Assembly: GCF_016598475.1 (NCBI RefSeq) | Contig: NZ_JAEMUX010000014.1 | Span: forward strand, 1 to 64,000 | Direction: 5' to 3' | Origin: Streptomyces adelaidensis | GTDB lineage: Bacteria; Actinomycetota; Actinomycetes; Streptomycetales; Streptomycetaceae | Length of the DNA stretch: 64,000 bases | In this document: in pieces, positions 44,701 to 52,999 of the stretch | How the letters are laid out: each line of letters starts with the position of its first letter | Numbering within the stretch: position 1 is the first letter of the stretch | Made by a program: the position numbers and the translations under genes | The notes under the pieces: model-generated | Told to the model about the DNA's origin: nothing | Databases searched by the model: none | What the model saw: only the letters and a program-made list of their open reading frames with translations

Positions 44701-47660
44701 GCCATGTCATCGACTTCGACGAGCTGCGCCGGGCCATGGCGGAGAACTACGAGCAGCCGGAGGGTCCCGCCCGCAACGCGCGCGCGGAGCGGCTGCTCGC
44801 GGAGGCCGAGAAGCTGGACATCCCGCTCGCCGTGATCGAGGCGCTCGGGCATCAGCTGAAGGTCTACAACTACAGCTCCGAGAAGGACAAGATGTTCGTC
44901 CCCTTCGCGCGCCTGCTGCGCATGTGGGACGAACACCCCGAGAACTTCGACGAGTACGAGATCCACTCCCTGCACTGGGTGTTCAAGTGGATGTCGGCCG
45001 GCATGCTGAACCAGCCGCACATCCCGCTCGCCTCCGTCGAGAAGTGGCTCGGCGAGATGGAGCACCGCTACCGGCTCGCCGGACACTCGGAACGGGCCGT
45101 GCGCAGCGCCGAGTTCAGCGTGGCCACCCACGTCGGGGATCTGGTGCGGGCCGAGCGGGCGTACGGGGCCTGGCTCGCGGCCGACCGGGACACGATGGCC
45201 GACTGCCTCGCGTGCGAGCTGCACGGCCAGGGCTGGTGGCGGGCACGGCAGCTCCGGGACACCGAGGCGCTGGAGCTGTGGACGCCGGTCCTGGAGGGCG
45301 AGTACACGTGCGCCCACGAGCCCCACACCGTGCTGGCGTCCTCCCTGGTGCCGCTGCTGCGGCTGGGGCGCCCCGACGAGGCCCGTGCGCACCATCTGCG
45401 CGGTTTCCGGCTGGTGCGGGCCATGGAGAGCATGCGGGGCGCGTACGCGGACCATGTGGAGTTCTGTGCCCTGACCGGCAACGAGGCGCGCGGCCTGGAG
45501 CTGCTGGCCGAGCGTCCGGCGTACTTCACGGACTCCGGGGACCCGCGCAGCAAGCTGGACTTCATGAGCGTGGTGGCCCTGCTCATGGGCCGTCTCACGA
45601 CGCTCGGGTTCGGAAATCAAACTGCCCCCGGTCCCACGGGCCGTACCTGGACCGCTCGCGAACTGGCCTCCCACGCGCGCGAGGAGGCCCTTTCGCTGGC
45701 CGCGCTCTTCGACGAGCGCAACGGCACGGCGTACGTCGGCACGAGCGCCCGGCAGCGGATGGACCAGCCGCCGCTGCTGGACCGCCTGCCGCTGGGGGTT
45801 CGCGCTGCGCGAACCGTCGTGCCGGTGCCGGCGCCGCGGCGGCCCGCCGCCGTGGAGCGGACGGGGTCCGAGGCGGACCCGGCCCCGGACGACCTGCCCG
45901 CCCTCCTCGCCGAGGCGCGCCGGCTCTCCGGCTCCCTGCACCCCGACTCGGTCGGGGCCTGGGCCGCGGTGGCGCGTGCCGCCGAAGCCGGGGGTGCGGA
46001 GCTGGCTGCCGGGGACCACGCGGAGATCGTCGACCACGAGGCGATCGGCCTCGGTCCTGAGGGCCGCACCCGCTTCGAACGCGCGGCCGAGCTGTACGAG
46101 GAGGCCGGCGACCCGGGCGAGGCGCTGGCGGCACGCGCGCGCGGGGCGAACGTCCACGCCCTGACGGGCCGGCCCGAGGAGGCCCTGGAGCTGATCTCCG
46201 AGCCGTACGAGCAGATCCTCGCCCTCTGGGCCGCCGGCGGGACCGGCGCACGGCAGACGGCGTCCGTGCTGGTGGGGCGGGCACGGATTCTCGTGCAGCG
46301 GCTGCACGAGACGGAGGACGCCGCCTCGGCGGGCCTCGCCGAGGCCGCCATACGGGAGCTGGCTGCATTCTGTGCGTGCGCTGAGCCGCGTCGCGCGAAG
46401 GACGTACAGCTGGCCTCGCGGGCCGCCGAGGCGCGGGCGATGCTCGGGGAGCTGGCCGCGCACGGCGGGGACGCAGCGGCCGCCGCCGAGCTGTTCGCGG
46501 AGGCCGCGGAGCGGTATGTGACGGCCGGGCTGCCGTGGTTCGCGGTGCAGTACGAGGCGCGGCTCGCCGGGGTCGCGCAGCACCTCGGGGACCTGGCGAC
46601 GGCCGAACGGGCCGCCCGTGCGGCGCTGGAGCACGGCGGGACGGATCTGGAGCCGGTGGGCCACGCCCAGCTGCACCTCCAGCTGGCCGAGCTGCTCGGC
46701 GCCACCGAGCGGGCCGAACCGGCCGCGGAGCACGCCCTGGAGGCGGCGCACTGGGCCGACGAGGCGGGCGAGGGCCCGACCCTCGGCGCCTGGGCCCGGC
46801 ATCTCCTCGGCGGGCTCCTGCTGCGGCAGGGGCGGTGGGCGGAAGCCGCCGAGATACTGGAGTCCGCGTTGCCGGACCTCACGGCCGAGACGCACGGTGA
46901 CGGGGCCGTCGCCCAGACCCTGTGGTGGCTCGGCGACTGCCACACCGAGCTGGGTGAGCACCGTGAGGCCGCCGAACGGTGGCTGCGGGCCGCCGACATC
47001 GCCCGGCACTGGCCCGAGCAGCGCGACCACGCCATGCTCGCGCATCTCGCCGCCGAGGGGCTCGCCCGGGCCGGGCTGCCCGCCGATGCCGATCGGGCGT
47101 ACGCGCGCGCGGTCGACCTCTGGGGTGAGCTCGGGAACGTGCACGGGTATGTGCGGGCGTTGCGGGCGCGGGCCTGGTACGCGGCGCAGGAGCGCTCGGA
47201 TCTCGACGGGGCGCGGGAGCTGATGGACGACGCGGTGGTCGGGTGTGAGGCCGCGCTCTCCGACGTGAGCGGTGAGGAGAACCGGCGGCGCGTCGTCGCG
47301 GAGCTGGGCGACACGTACCGGCAGTTCGGGGATCTGCTCGCTCGGTCGGTGGACACCGACGCCGCCGCCGACGCCGACGCCGACACGAAACTCCCGGCGT
47401 TTCGTGGAGTGTTCGAGGAGGCGCTCGCTCTTGTCGAGCGCGCGGTCTCGGTGTACGCGTCCCTCGGGGGTGACTTCGTCGACGCCCGTACGGGCGCGGA
47501 GCTTGCGGCGGGGTGGCTGGAGGCCGATCTCCGGCGGGGCGCTGAGGCGGTGGGGCGGGCTCGGGAGGTGTTGTCCGCGGTGGCCCTCCGGGACGACGAG
47601 GTTGCTGTGGCTCGGCGGGTGGAGGCGGAGAGGATGTTGGGAGTGATGGGAGAGGGCTGA
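44697..47660 (+). CDS. Large helical-repeat (TPR-like) protein paired with HSP90
   Basis: A 987-residue acidic, alanine/leucine-rich helical protein. An N-terminal domain (about 1-310) has conserved-looking WVFKWMSAGMLNQPHIP and HSERAVRSAEFSVATHVGD. After a Pro-rich linker (about 365-400) a long array of TPR-like helix pairs follows: ERAAELYEEAGDPGEALAAR, AAAELFAEAAERYVTAGLPW, TLWWLGDCHTELGEHREAAE. No catalytic motif was seen. It is translationally coupled (ATGA) to the HSP90-like gene; an HSP90-TPR pair parallels eukaryotic HSP90 and its TPR co-chaperones. The function is unknown. Confidence 0.82.
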   Translation: MSHVIDFDELRRAMAENYEQPEGPARNARAERLLAEAEKLDIPLAVIEALGHQLKVYNYSSEKDKMFVPFARLLRMWDEHPENFDEYEIHSLHWVFKWMSAGMLNQPHIPLASVEKWLGEMEHRYRLAGHSERAVRSAEFSVATHVGDLVRAERAYGAWLAADRDTMADCLACELHGQGWWRARQLRDTEALELWTPVLEGEYTCAHEPHTVLASSLVPLLRLGRPDEARAHHLRGFRLVRAMESMRGAYADHVEFCALTGNEARGLELLAERPAYFTDSGDPRSKLDFMSVVALLMGRLTTLGFGNQTAPGPTGRTWTARELASHAREEALSLAALFDERNGTAYVGTSARQRMDQPPLLDRLPLGVRAARTVVPVPAPRRPAAVERTGSEADPAPDDLPALLAEARRLSGSLHPDSVGAWAAVARAAEAGGAELAAGDHAEIVDHEAIGLGPEGRTRFERAAELYEEAGDPGEALAARARGANVHALTGRPEEALELISEPYEQILALWAAGGTGARQTASVLVGRARILVQRLHETEDAASAGLAEAAIRELAAFCACAEPRRAKDVQLASRAAEARAMLGELAAHGGDAAAAAELFAEAAERYVTAGLPWFAVQYEARLAGVAQHLGDLATAERAARAALEHGGTDLEPVGHAQLHLQLAELLGATERAEPAAEHALEAAHWADEAGEGPTLGAWARHLLGGLLLRQGRWAEAAEILESALPDLTAETHGDGAVAQTLWWLGDCHTELGEHREAAERWLRAADIARHWPEQRDHAMLAHLAAEGLARAGLPADADRAYARAVDLWGELGNVHGYVRALRARAWYAAQERSDLDGARELMDDAVVGCEAALSDVSGEENRRRVVAELGDTYRQFGDLLARSVDTDAAADADADTKLPAFRGVFEEALALVERAVSVYASLGGDFVDARTGAELAAGWLEADLRRGAEAVGRAREVLSAVALRDDEVAVARRVEAERMLGVMGEG

Positions 47661-47711
47661 GCGGGGGTGCCCCAGGGTTTTCGCCCCCCGCCGCCCCTAC
47701 CCGTCCCATCC

Positions 47712-47728
47712 CCGGGGCTCCGCCCCGG
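47712..47728 (+). terminator. Possible terminator after the TPR gene
   Basis: CCGGGGC and GCCCCGG pair around TCC, 51 bases past the TPR stop. It is a short GC stem and part of a dispersed repeat, so termination is uncertain. Confidence 0.4.
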
Positions 47729-47737
47729 ACCCCGCTC

Positions 47738-47788
47738 CTCAAACGCCGGAGGGGCTGAAATCGACTCAAACGTCGGAGGGGCTGAAAT
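47738..47788. repeat. Two direct copies of a 24-bp intergenic repeat
   Basis: CTCAAACGCCGGAGGGGCTG plus AAAT at 47738-47761 and again, with one C-to-T change, at 47765-47788. Sequences of this type are widespread in Streptomyces intergenic DNA, often near gene ends. Confidence 0.75.
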
Positions 47789-47802
47789 TGGCGAATTAGC
47801 CC

Positions 47803-49485
47803 TCACTCCACCCCGATCAGCAACAACGCCCCCTGCCCTCCGCCCCGATACACCACCATGTCCACCGCCAGATACGACTCCCGCACCCGGGTCTCCACAT
47901 GGTCCACCACACCGACGGGGGCCTCGTCGCCCAGGACCAGGGTGACCATTTCGCCGCCGGCGGCCAGCATCCGGTCGACCACCGCGGCCGCCGCCGCGGT
48001 GACGTCGTCGCCGATGACGGCGACGTCGCCGTCGATGAGGCCGAGGACGTCACCGGCCTGGCAGATGCCGGCCATGGTCCAGGACTGGCGCTCGGCGATG
48101 ACGACCTCGGCGTAGCGGGTGGCGCCGGCGGCGGAGGTCATGGAGACGACGTCCTCGTCGAAGCGGCGGTCGGGCTCGTGGACGGCGAGGGCGGCGATGC
48201 CCTGAACGGCCGAGCGAGTGGGGATGAGGGCGACCCGGACGCCCTCCGCGCGGGCCTGCTCCGCCGCGGCGGCGGCCGTGTGGCGCAGGTCGGCGTCGTT
48301 GGGCAGCAGCACGACCTCGCGCGCGTGGGCACGCCGTACGGCCTCGATCAGTTCCCCGCTGGCGGGCGGCTCGCCGGGGCGGGCCAGGACGGTGGTCGCG
48401 CCGGCCTCGGTGTACAGCCCGGCCAGCCCCTCCCCCGGCACGACGGCCACGACGGCCCGCTGGGCGCGCTCGCGCGGCTGCCGCCCGGCCGCAGAGGTCA
48501 TGTGCGCGTCCTCGGCCCCGAAGTGCGTGATCCGGATCCGGTACGGCCGCCCGGCCTCGACCCCGGCCTCCACGGCGGCCCCGGCGTCGTCGACGTGCAC
48601 ATGGACGTTCCAGAGGCCGTCCCCGCCGACCACGACCAGCGAGTCACCCAGGCCGTCGAGGCGCTCCCTGAGCCGGGCCACGGCCGTGTCGTCCGCCTCC
48701 AGGAGGTAGATCACCTCGAAGGCGGGCCCGCCCGCCTCGGGCCGGTCGTCCGCGCACGGCTCGGGTACGGCGCAGGCGGCCGGCCGGCCGGAGGCCACCG
48801 CCCTCGGCGCCTCGCCCGTGAACGTCTCCACCAGCGCCGCCAGCACGGCCACCAGGCCCCGCCCGCCCGCGTCCACGACGCCCGCGCGGGCCAGGGCGGC
48901 CAGCTGGCCGGGGGTCGCCGCCAGGGCCGTACCGGCGCCCTCGTAGGCGGCGCGGGCGACCGAGCCGCAGTCACCCTCGGTGCCGGTGGCCGCGTCGGCC
49001 GCCGCGGAGGCGACGGTGAGGACGGTGCCCTCGACGGGGTGGGCGACGGCGTCGCGGGCGGAATCGGCAGCGTGCCGGAGGGCGAGGCCGAGGCCCCGGC
49101 CGTCGGTGTGAGCCGCCTCACTGTCGTCGGCGAGCACCTGGGCCATGCCTCGCAGGAGCTGGGCGAGGATCGTCCCCGAGTTGCCCCGGGCCCCTATCAG
49201 CGCGCCGTGCGCCATGGCCCGCGCGGCCTCGGCGAGCGTGGGCCCGCCCGCACCGCCGGCCGGGGGTGTCGTGTCCCCGGCCTCGTGACCCGCGAACACC
49301 GCCTCGACGGCCGCCGCCGCCGACTCCATCGTCAGGTAGAGGTTCGTGCCGGTGTCGCCGTCGGCCACCGGATACACGTTGATGGCGTCGATCTCCTCGC
49401 GCGCGCGTCCCAGCGCCGCCAGCGCGAGCCCGCACCAGGTGCGCACCGCGAGAGCATCGAAGAATGTCTGCGGCACCTGCGGCAC
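47803..49485 (-). CDS. DAK2-domain protein, FakA/YloV-like
   Basis: 560 residues. The N-terminal DAK2 (dihydroxyacetone kinase L) domain has INVYPVADGDTGTNLYLTM and MAHGALIGARGNSGTILAQL, which bind ATP and Mg2+. A middle and a C-terminal domain match the FakA/YloV family (QSWTMAGICQAGDVLGLIDG). FakA phosphorylates fatty acids bound to FakB proteins in Firmicutes; whether this protein does so in Streptomyces is inferred. No FakB is in the window. It lies divergent from rpmB. Confidence 0.9.
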   Translation of the reverse strand: MPQVPQTFFDALAVRTWCGLALAALGRAREEIDAINVYPVADGDTGTNLYLTMESAAAAVEAVFAGHEAGDTTPPAGGAGGPTLAEAARAMAHGALIGARGNSGTILAQLLRGMAQVLADDSEAAHTDGRGLGLALRHAADSARDAVAHPVEGTVLTVASAAADAATGTEGDCGSVARAAYEGAGTALAATPGQLAALARAGVVDAGGRGLVAVLAALVETFTGEAPRAVASGRPAACAVPEPCADDRPEAGGPAFEVIYLLEADDTAVARLRERLDGLGDSLVVVGGDGLWNVHVHVDDAGAAVEAGVEAGRPYRIRITHFGAEDAHMTSAAGRQPRERAQRAVVAVVPGEGLAGLYTEAGATTVLARPGEPPASGELIEAVRRAHAREVVLLPNDADLRHTAAAAAEQARAEGVRVALIPTRSAVQGIAALAVHEPDRRFDEDVVSMTSAAGATRYAEVVIAERQSWTMAGICQAGDVLGLIDGDVAVIGDDVTAAAAAVVDRMLAAGGEMVTLVLGDEAPVGVVDHVETRVRESYLAVDMVVYRGGGQGALLLIGVE

Positions 49486-49826
49486 CTGCGCCTCCTTGAG
49501 CGGCTTGGCTGTCGTACGGGCGGTGGGTACGTGGGGTGGGTACCCGTGGCATCAGGTGGGACGCCGCACGTCGCACGCAGCGTAGACCCGAGGTGGTGAC
49601 CGCCGGTAAGAAGGCAGGGGCGAGGGCCGGGACGAGCCTCGGACCAGCCATGGTAGTTTCGTTGTACCGACGCAGTCGTTGTATGCTGCTCCGGTTGTCC
49701 GATCCGGATCGACGATCCAGACCGGACCTTCCCCCCGGCAATGCCACTCGGATTCCAGATCCTGGGATCGTGATCCCGGCATGCCGGGATCAACCGTAAG
49801 AGCATCTGAAGTCTTTGGAGTGACCC
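49486..49826. other. Divergent leader region of fakA-like and rpmB
   Basis: No gene is visible. The rpmB side holds a cluster of GATC-containing palindromes at 49700-49792. The other half should contain the promoter of the fakA-like gene. Confidence 0.45.
49764..49792 (+). promoter_or_regulatory. Overlapping palindromes in the rpmB leader
   Basis: A 6-2-6 dyad (GGGATCGTGATCCC, 49764-49777) overlaps a perfect 22-bp dyad (49771-49792, core CCCGGCATGCCGGG). In RNA the two hairpins cannot form together. They lie 35-63 bases upstream of the rpmB start. Confidence 0.5.
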
Positions 49827-50012
49827 GTGGCTGCCAACTGCGACGTCTGCGGCAAGGGGCCGGGCTTCGGCAACAACATCTCGCACTCGCACCGCCGTAC
49901 GTCCCGTCGCTGGAACCCGAACATCCAGCGCGTGCGTACCGTGGTCAGTGGGACGCCGAAGCGCGTGAACGCCTGCACCTCGTGCATCAAGGCCGGCAAG
50001 GTCTCGCGCTGA
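49827..50012 (+). CDS. rpmB: 50S ribosomal protein L28, zinc-binding (C+) form
   Basis: 61 residues from GTG 49827 with GGAG six bases upstream: [20 protein letters not shown], then [14 protein letters not shown]. The two CxxC pairs bind zinc. Streptomyces often also carry a zinc-free L28; this is the zinc form. It ends at a strong intrinsic terminator. The leader holds mutually exclusive palindromes. Confidence 0.96.
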   Translation: MAANCDVCGKGPGFGNNISHSHRRTSRRWNPNIQRVRTVVSGTPKRVNACTSCIKAGKVSR

Positions 50013-50052
50013 CGCTCAGCCAGCGCGCGGCCACTGCTGGTTCGCTGCTCAG

Positions 50053-50084
50053 AGCCGGTCCACCGTAGGGTGGGCCGGCTTTTT
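50053..50084 (+). terminator. Intrinsic terminator of rpmB
   Basis: AGCCGGTCCACC and GGTGGGCCGGCT pair over 12 bases (one G-T) around GTAG and are followed by TTTT. Confidence 0.88.
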
Positions 50085-50174
50085 GCCATGCCCGGAACCG
50101 GGATGTACCGGCTGCTCGCCTCCGTCCCCCGGCGGCCCTCTCCAAGCGGATCACCGAGAAGTCGGCGACGAACT

Positions 50175-50978
50175 TCAAACCGCCGGAACACTCCGTGTGA
50201 GAGCCCACCCGTGGTCCACGGGCCCGATCCCCCCGCCGAGCGCGAACCCGGCGGCGATCGCCCCGGTGACGTACTCCTTGGCCGCCGTCACGGCCTCCGG
50301 TACGGTCCGCCCCTTCGCCAGCTGCGACGCGATCGCGGAGGCGAGGGTGCAGCCCGTGCCGTGGGTGTGCCGGTTGTCGTACCTGGGCGCCCGCAGCCAG
50401 TGCTCCTCGGCCCCGTCGGTGAGCAGGTCCACGGCGTCACCCGACAGATGCCCGCCCTTGATCAGGGCCCACCGCGGCCCGTACGCCAGCACGGCCGCGG
50501 CGGCCTCGCGCATCCCGGCCTCCGACTCGACCCGTACGCCGACGAGTTGGGCGACCTCGTCGAGGTTCGGGGTGGCCACGGTCGCCACCGGGAGCAGTCG
50601 CGTGCGGACGGAGTCCAGTGCGGAGGCGGCGAGGAGGGGGTCGCCGTGCTTGGAGACGCCGACCGGGTCGACGACGACCGGCACGTCCGTGGCGCCTAGC
50701 AACTCGGCGACTGCCTCCACGAGTCCGGCGGAGGCGAGCATGCCGGTCTTGACCGCCTGGACGCCGATGTCGTCGACGACGCTGCGGTACTGGGCGCGTA
50801 CGGCCTCCACCGGAAGCTCCCAAGCGCCCTGCACACCGAGGGAGTTCTGCGCGGTGACGGCCGTGACGACGCTCATGCCGTGCACACCGAGCGCCAGCAT
50901 CGTCTTCAGGTCGGCCTGGATGCCGGCCCCGCCACCGGAGTCGGAGCCCGCGACCGTCACAACCCTGGGGAGGTTCAT
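50175..50978 (-). CDS. thiD: Hydroxymethylpyrimidine/phosphomethylpyrimidine kinase
   Basis: ThiD phosphorylates HMP and HMP-P in thiamine synthesis. The 267-residue enzyme has [46 protein letters not shown] and the anion hole [15 protein letters not shown]. Its ATG at 50978 overlaps the thiL stop by four bases (ATGA), so thiL and thiD are coupled. It is the usual thiL-thiD arrangement of Streptomyces. Confidence 0.95.
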   Translation of the reverse strand: MNLPRVVTVAGSDSGGGAGIQADLKTMLALGVHGMSVVTAVTAQNSLGVQGAWELPVEAVRAQYRSVVDDIGVQAVKTGMLASAGLVEAVAELLGATDVPVVVDPVGVSKHGDPLLAASALDSVRTRLLPVATVATPNLDEVAQLVGVRVESEAGMREAAAAVLAYGPRWALIKGGHLSGDAVDLLTDGAEEHWLRAPRYDNRHTHGTGCTLASAIASQLAKGRTVPEAVTAAKEYVTGAIAAGFALGGGIGPVDHGWALTRSVPAV

Positions 50979-51940
50979 GACTCGATGTCCCCGAAGTGGT
51001 CCCAGCCGCCCTTGCTCGTCCAGGGCGCCCCGTCCACGGTCACCTGGGGCAGCGCGGAGGGGTTGAGGACCTCGCCGATCACCTTCCACCGGGCGGGCAG
51101 CTTCACGTCCGGCGGGAAGGTCGCCACGATCGCGTGGTCCTCGCCGCCGGTCAGCACCCACTGGATCGGGTCGACGCCGACGGCCTGCCCGATGTCGTTC
51201 ATCTGGGAAGGGATGTCGATCGCACCGGAGCGGATGTCGATCCGGCACTTGCTCGCCTCCGCGATGTGCCCCAGGTCCGCGATCAGCCCGTCGCTGACAT
51301 CGCACATCGCGGTCGCGCCCAGCTCGGCGGCCGCGGGGCCGGCGTGGTACGGCGGCTCCGGGCGACGATGGGCCTCCACGAAGGCGCGCGGCGAGCGGAA
51401 CCCCCGGGAGAGCACCGCGTGCCCGGCGGCGGACCACCCGAGCCAGCCGGTGACGGCCACGACATCGCCGGGCTGGGCGCCGCCCCTGATCACGGGCTCG
51501 TGGTTGCGCAGATCACCGAGCGCGGTGATCGAGATCATGATGGTGTCGCCGCGTACGACGTCACCGCCCACCACGGCCGCGCCGGCCACCTGGCACTCGT
51601 CGCGCAGGCCGTCCATCAGCTCGGTGGCCCAGGTCACCGGGAGTTCGACGGGCGCGACCAGGCCGAGGAGCAGTGCGGTGGGGACGGCGCCCATGGCGGC
51701 GATGTCCGCGAGGTTCTGCGCGGCCGCCTTGCGCCCGACGTCGTACGCCGTGGACCAGTCACGGCGGAAGTGCCGTCCCTCCAGGAGCAGGTCGGTGCTC
51801 GCCACGACCCGGCGGTCCGGCGCGGCCACCACGGCGGCGTCGTCGCCGGGGCCGACCCGGACCGCCGGGGTGGTGGTGAGCCGGGAGGTGAGCTCCCTGA
51901 TGAGCCCGAACTCCCCCAGCTCTCCCACGGTGCCCTTCAT
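50975..51940 (-). CDS. thiL: Thiamine-monophosphate kinase
   Basis: ThiL makes thiamine diphosphate from thiamine monophosphate. The 321 residues show [52 protein letters not shown] and [18 protein letters not shown] of the PurM-like fold. The ATG at 51940 is chosen, with AAGGGG about 12 bases upstream; upstream codons are unconserved. It is transcribed away from the Lrp-domain gene. Confidence 0.94.
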   Translation of the reverse strand: MKGTVGELGEFGLIRELTSRLTTTPAVRVGPGDDAAVVAAPDRRVVASTDLLLEGRHFRRDWSTAYDVGRKAAAQNLADIAAMGAVPTALLLGLVAPVELPVTWATELMDGLRDECQVAGAAVVGGDVVRGDTIMISITALGDLRNHEPVIRGGAQPGDVVAVTGWLGWSAAGHAVLSRGFRSPRAFVEAHRRPEPPYHAGPAAAELGATAMCDVSDGLIADLGHIAEASKCRIDIRSGAIDIPSQMNDIGQAVGVDPIQWVLTGGEDHAIVATFPPDVKLPARWKVIGEVLNPSALPQVTVDGAPWTSKGGWDHFGDIES

Positions 51941-52167
51941 CGTCGTATCGCCCCTTCGTGTGCCGCTTCCAGTGTCGCTCGCGCCCGGTCGCGGGCCGTT
52001 CTCGTCCTCGGTACGGTCGAGTCGACCGTCAATTTCCGTCGTGCCCGCATCCCGGTGTGTGCGGCGCGGCCTCCATGGGTCTCCCCCTGGCGCCTGACGA
52101 CGCGATACCGTGGCGTTCCTTTTCCCGACATGATCCACATGATCCTCGTGGCCGCCCTGGAGGTTCC

Positions 52168-52401
52168 GTGGTACAGGCGTACATCCTGATCCAGACAGAG
52201 GTCGGCAAAGCGTCGACCGTCGCCGACTCGATCAGCAAGATCCCTGGGGTCGTCCAGGCCGAGGACGTGACGGGTCCGTACGACGTCATCGTGCGCGCGC
52301 AGGCCGACACCGTCGACGACCTCGGCCGACTGGTGGTCGCGAAGGTCCAGCAAGTGGACGGCATCACCCGTACCCTGACCTGCCCGGTCGTTCACCTGTA
52401 G
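52168..52401 (+). CDS. Stand-alone Lrp/AsnC ligand-binding (RAM) domain protein
   Basis: 77 residues from GTG 52168 with GGAGG four bases upstream. It is a single ACT-like RAM domain (VQAYILIQTEVGKASTVADS, VTGPYDVIVRAQADTVDDLG) without a DNA-binding helix-turn-helix. Such proteins are common in actinobacteria and probably bind amino acids or multimerise with full Lrp regulators. It lies between thiL and a DUF3515 lipoprotein gene. Confidence 0.88.
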   Translation: MVQAYILIQTEVGKASTVADSISKIPGVVQAEDVTGPYDVIVRAQADTVDDLGRLVVAKVQQVDGITRTLTCPVVHL

Positions 52402-52421
52402 CCCCCGTCTACCCTTGGCCG

Positions 52422-52943
52422 GTGAACTCCTCGCGTCACCGGCGCCCCGCTCGCTTCGGGCTGCCCGTCCTGGCCCTGTCGTTGATCGCCGTCGCGGGCT
52501 GCTCCTCAGCAGACGACGGCGGCTCGGCGGTGGTTCCCAGCGCTGGGGCCGCCGCCGTGAAACTGTGCCGGAACCTGGACGAGGTGTTGCCGCGCGAGGT
52601 GGACGGTCTCAGCCGCCAGGATCCGCAGCCGGCCTCCGAGCTGACGGCGGGCTGGGGCGACGCGGTGATCATACTGCGCTGTGGTGTGCCCCAGCCGCCG
52701 AAGATGATCGACCCCGGGGTGGCTGAGGGGCGCGATGCCGATGCCGTGGCCGGGGCCGTCGACGGGGTCGACTGGCTGATGGAGAAGCGGGACGACGGGT
52801 CGTACCGCTTCACCACGGCGAATCGCTCCGCGTATGTGGAGGTGTCGGTGTCCGCGGAGAGGGCCGGGGAGGACACCTCCCCGATCCTGGTGGGGCTGGC
52901 ACCTGCGATCAAGAAGGCGGTTCCTGAGGGGGTTGCCTCCTGA
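52422..52943 (+). CDS. DUF3515 lipoprotein
   Basis: A 173-residue lipoprotein with signal peptide FGLPVLALSLIAVAGCSSAD and lipobox VAGC. The mature part matches DUF3515: LCRNLDEVLPREVDGLSRQD, GWGDAVIILRCGVPQPP and YVEVSVSAERAG. The function is unknown; the gene is conserved beside ddl in actinobacteria. It starts 20 bases after the Lrp-domain gene. Confidence 0.88.
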   Translation: MNSSRHRRPARFGLPVLALSLIAVAGCSSADDGGSAVVPSAGAAAVKLCRNLDEVLPREVDGLSRQDPQPASELTAGWGDAVIILRCGVPQPPKMIDPGVAEGRDADAVAGAVDGVDWLMEKRDDGSYRFTTANRSAYVEVSVSAERAGEDTSPILVGLAPAIKKAVPEGVAS

Positions 52944-52960
52944 GGGGGTGCCTCAGGAGG
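52936..52960. terminator. Bidirectional terminator at DUF3515/ddl junction
   Basis: CCTCCTGAGG and CCTCAGGAGG form a perfect 10-bp stem with a 5-base loop, overlapping the DUF3515 stop. Confidence 0.78.
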
Positions 52961-52999
52961 CCGTCGAGAGGCAGCGACGCCGTCGTGGCTGGACGCGTC

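Noticed and set aside
44517..47806. Long open frames antisense to the TPR gene (875 and 729 codons)
   Set aside because: Composition is that of a shadow frame, and the sense strand has conserved repeat structure and a coupled start.
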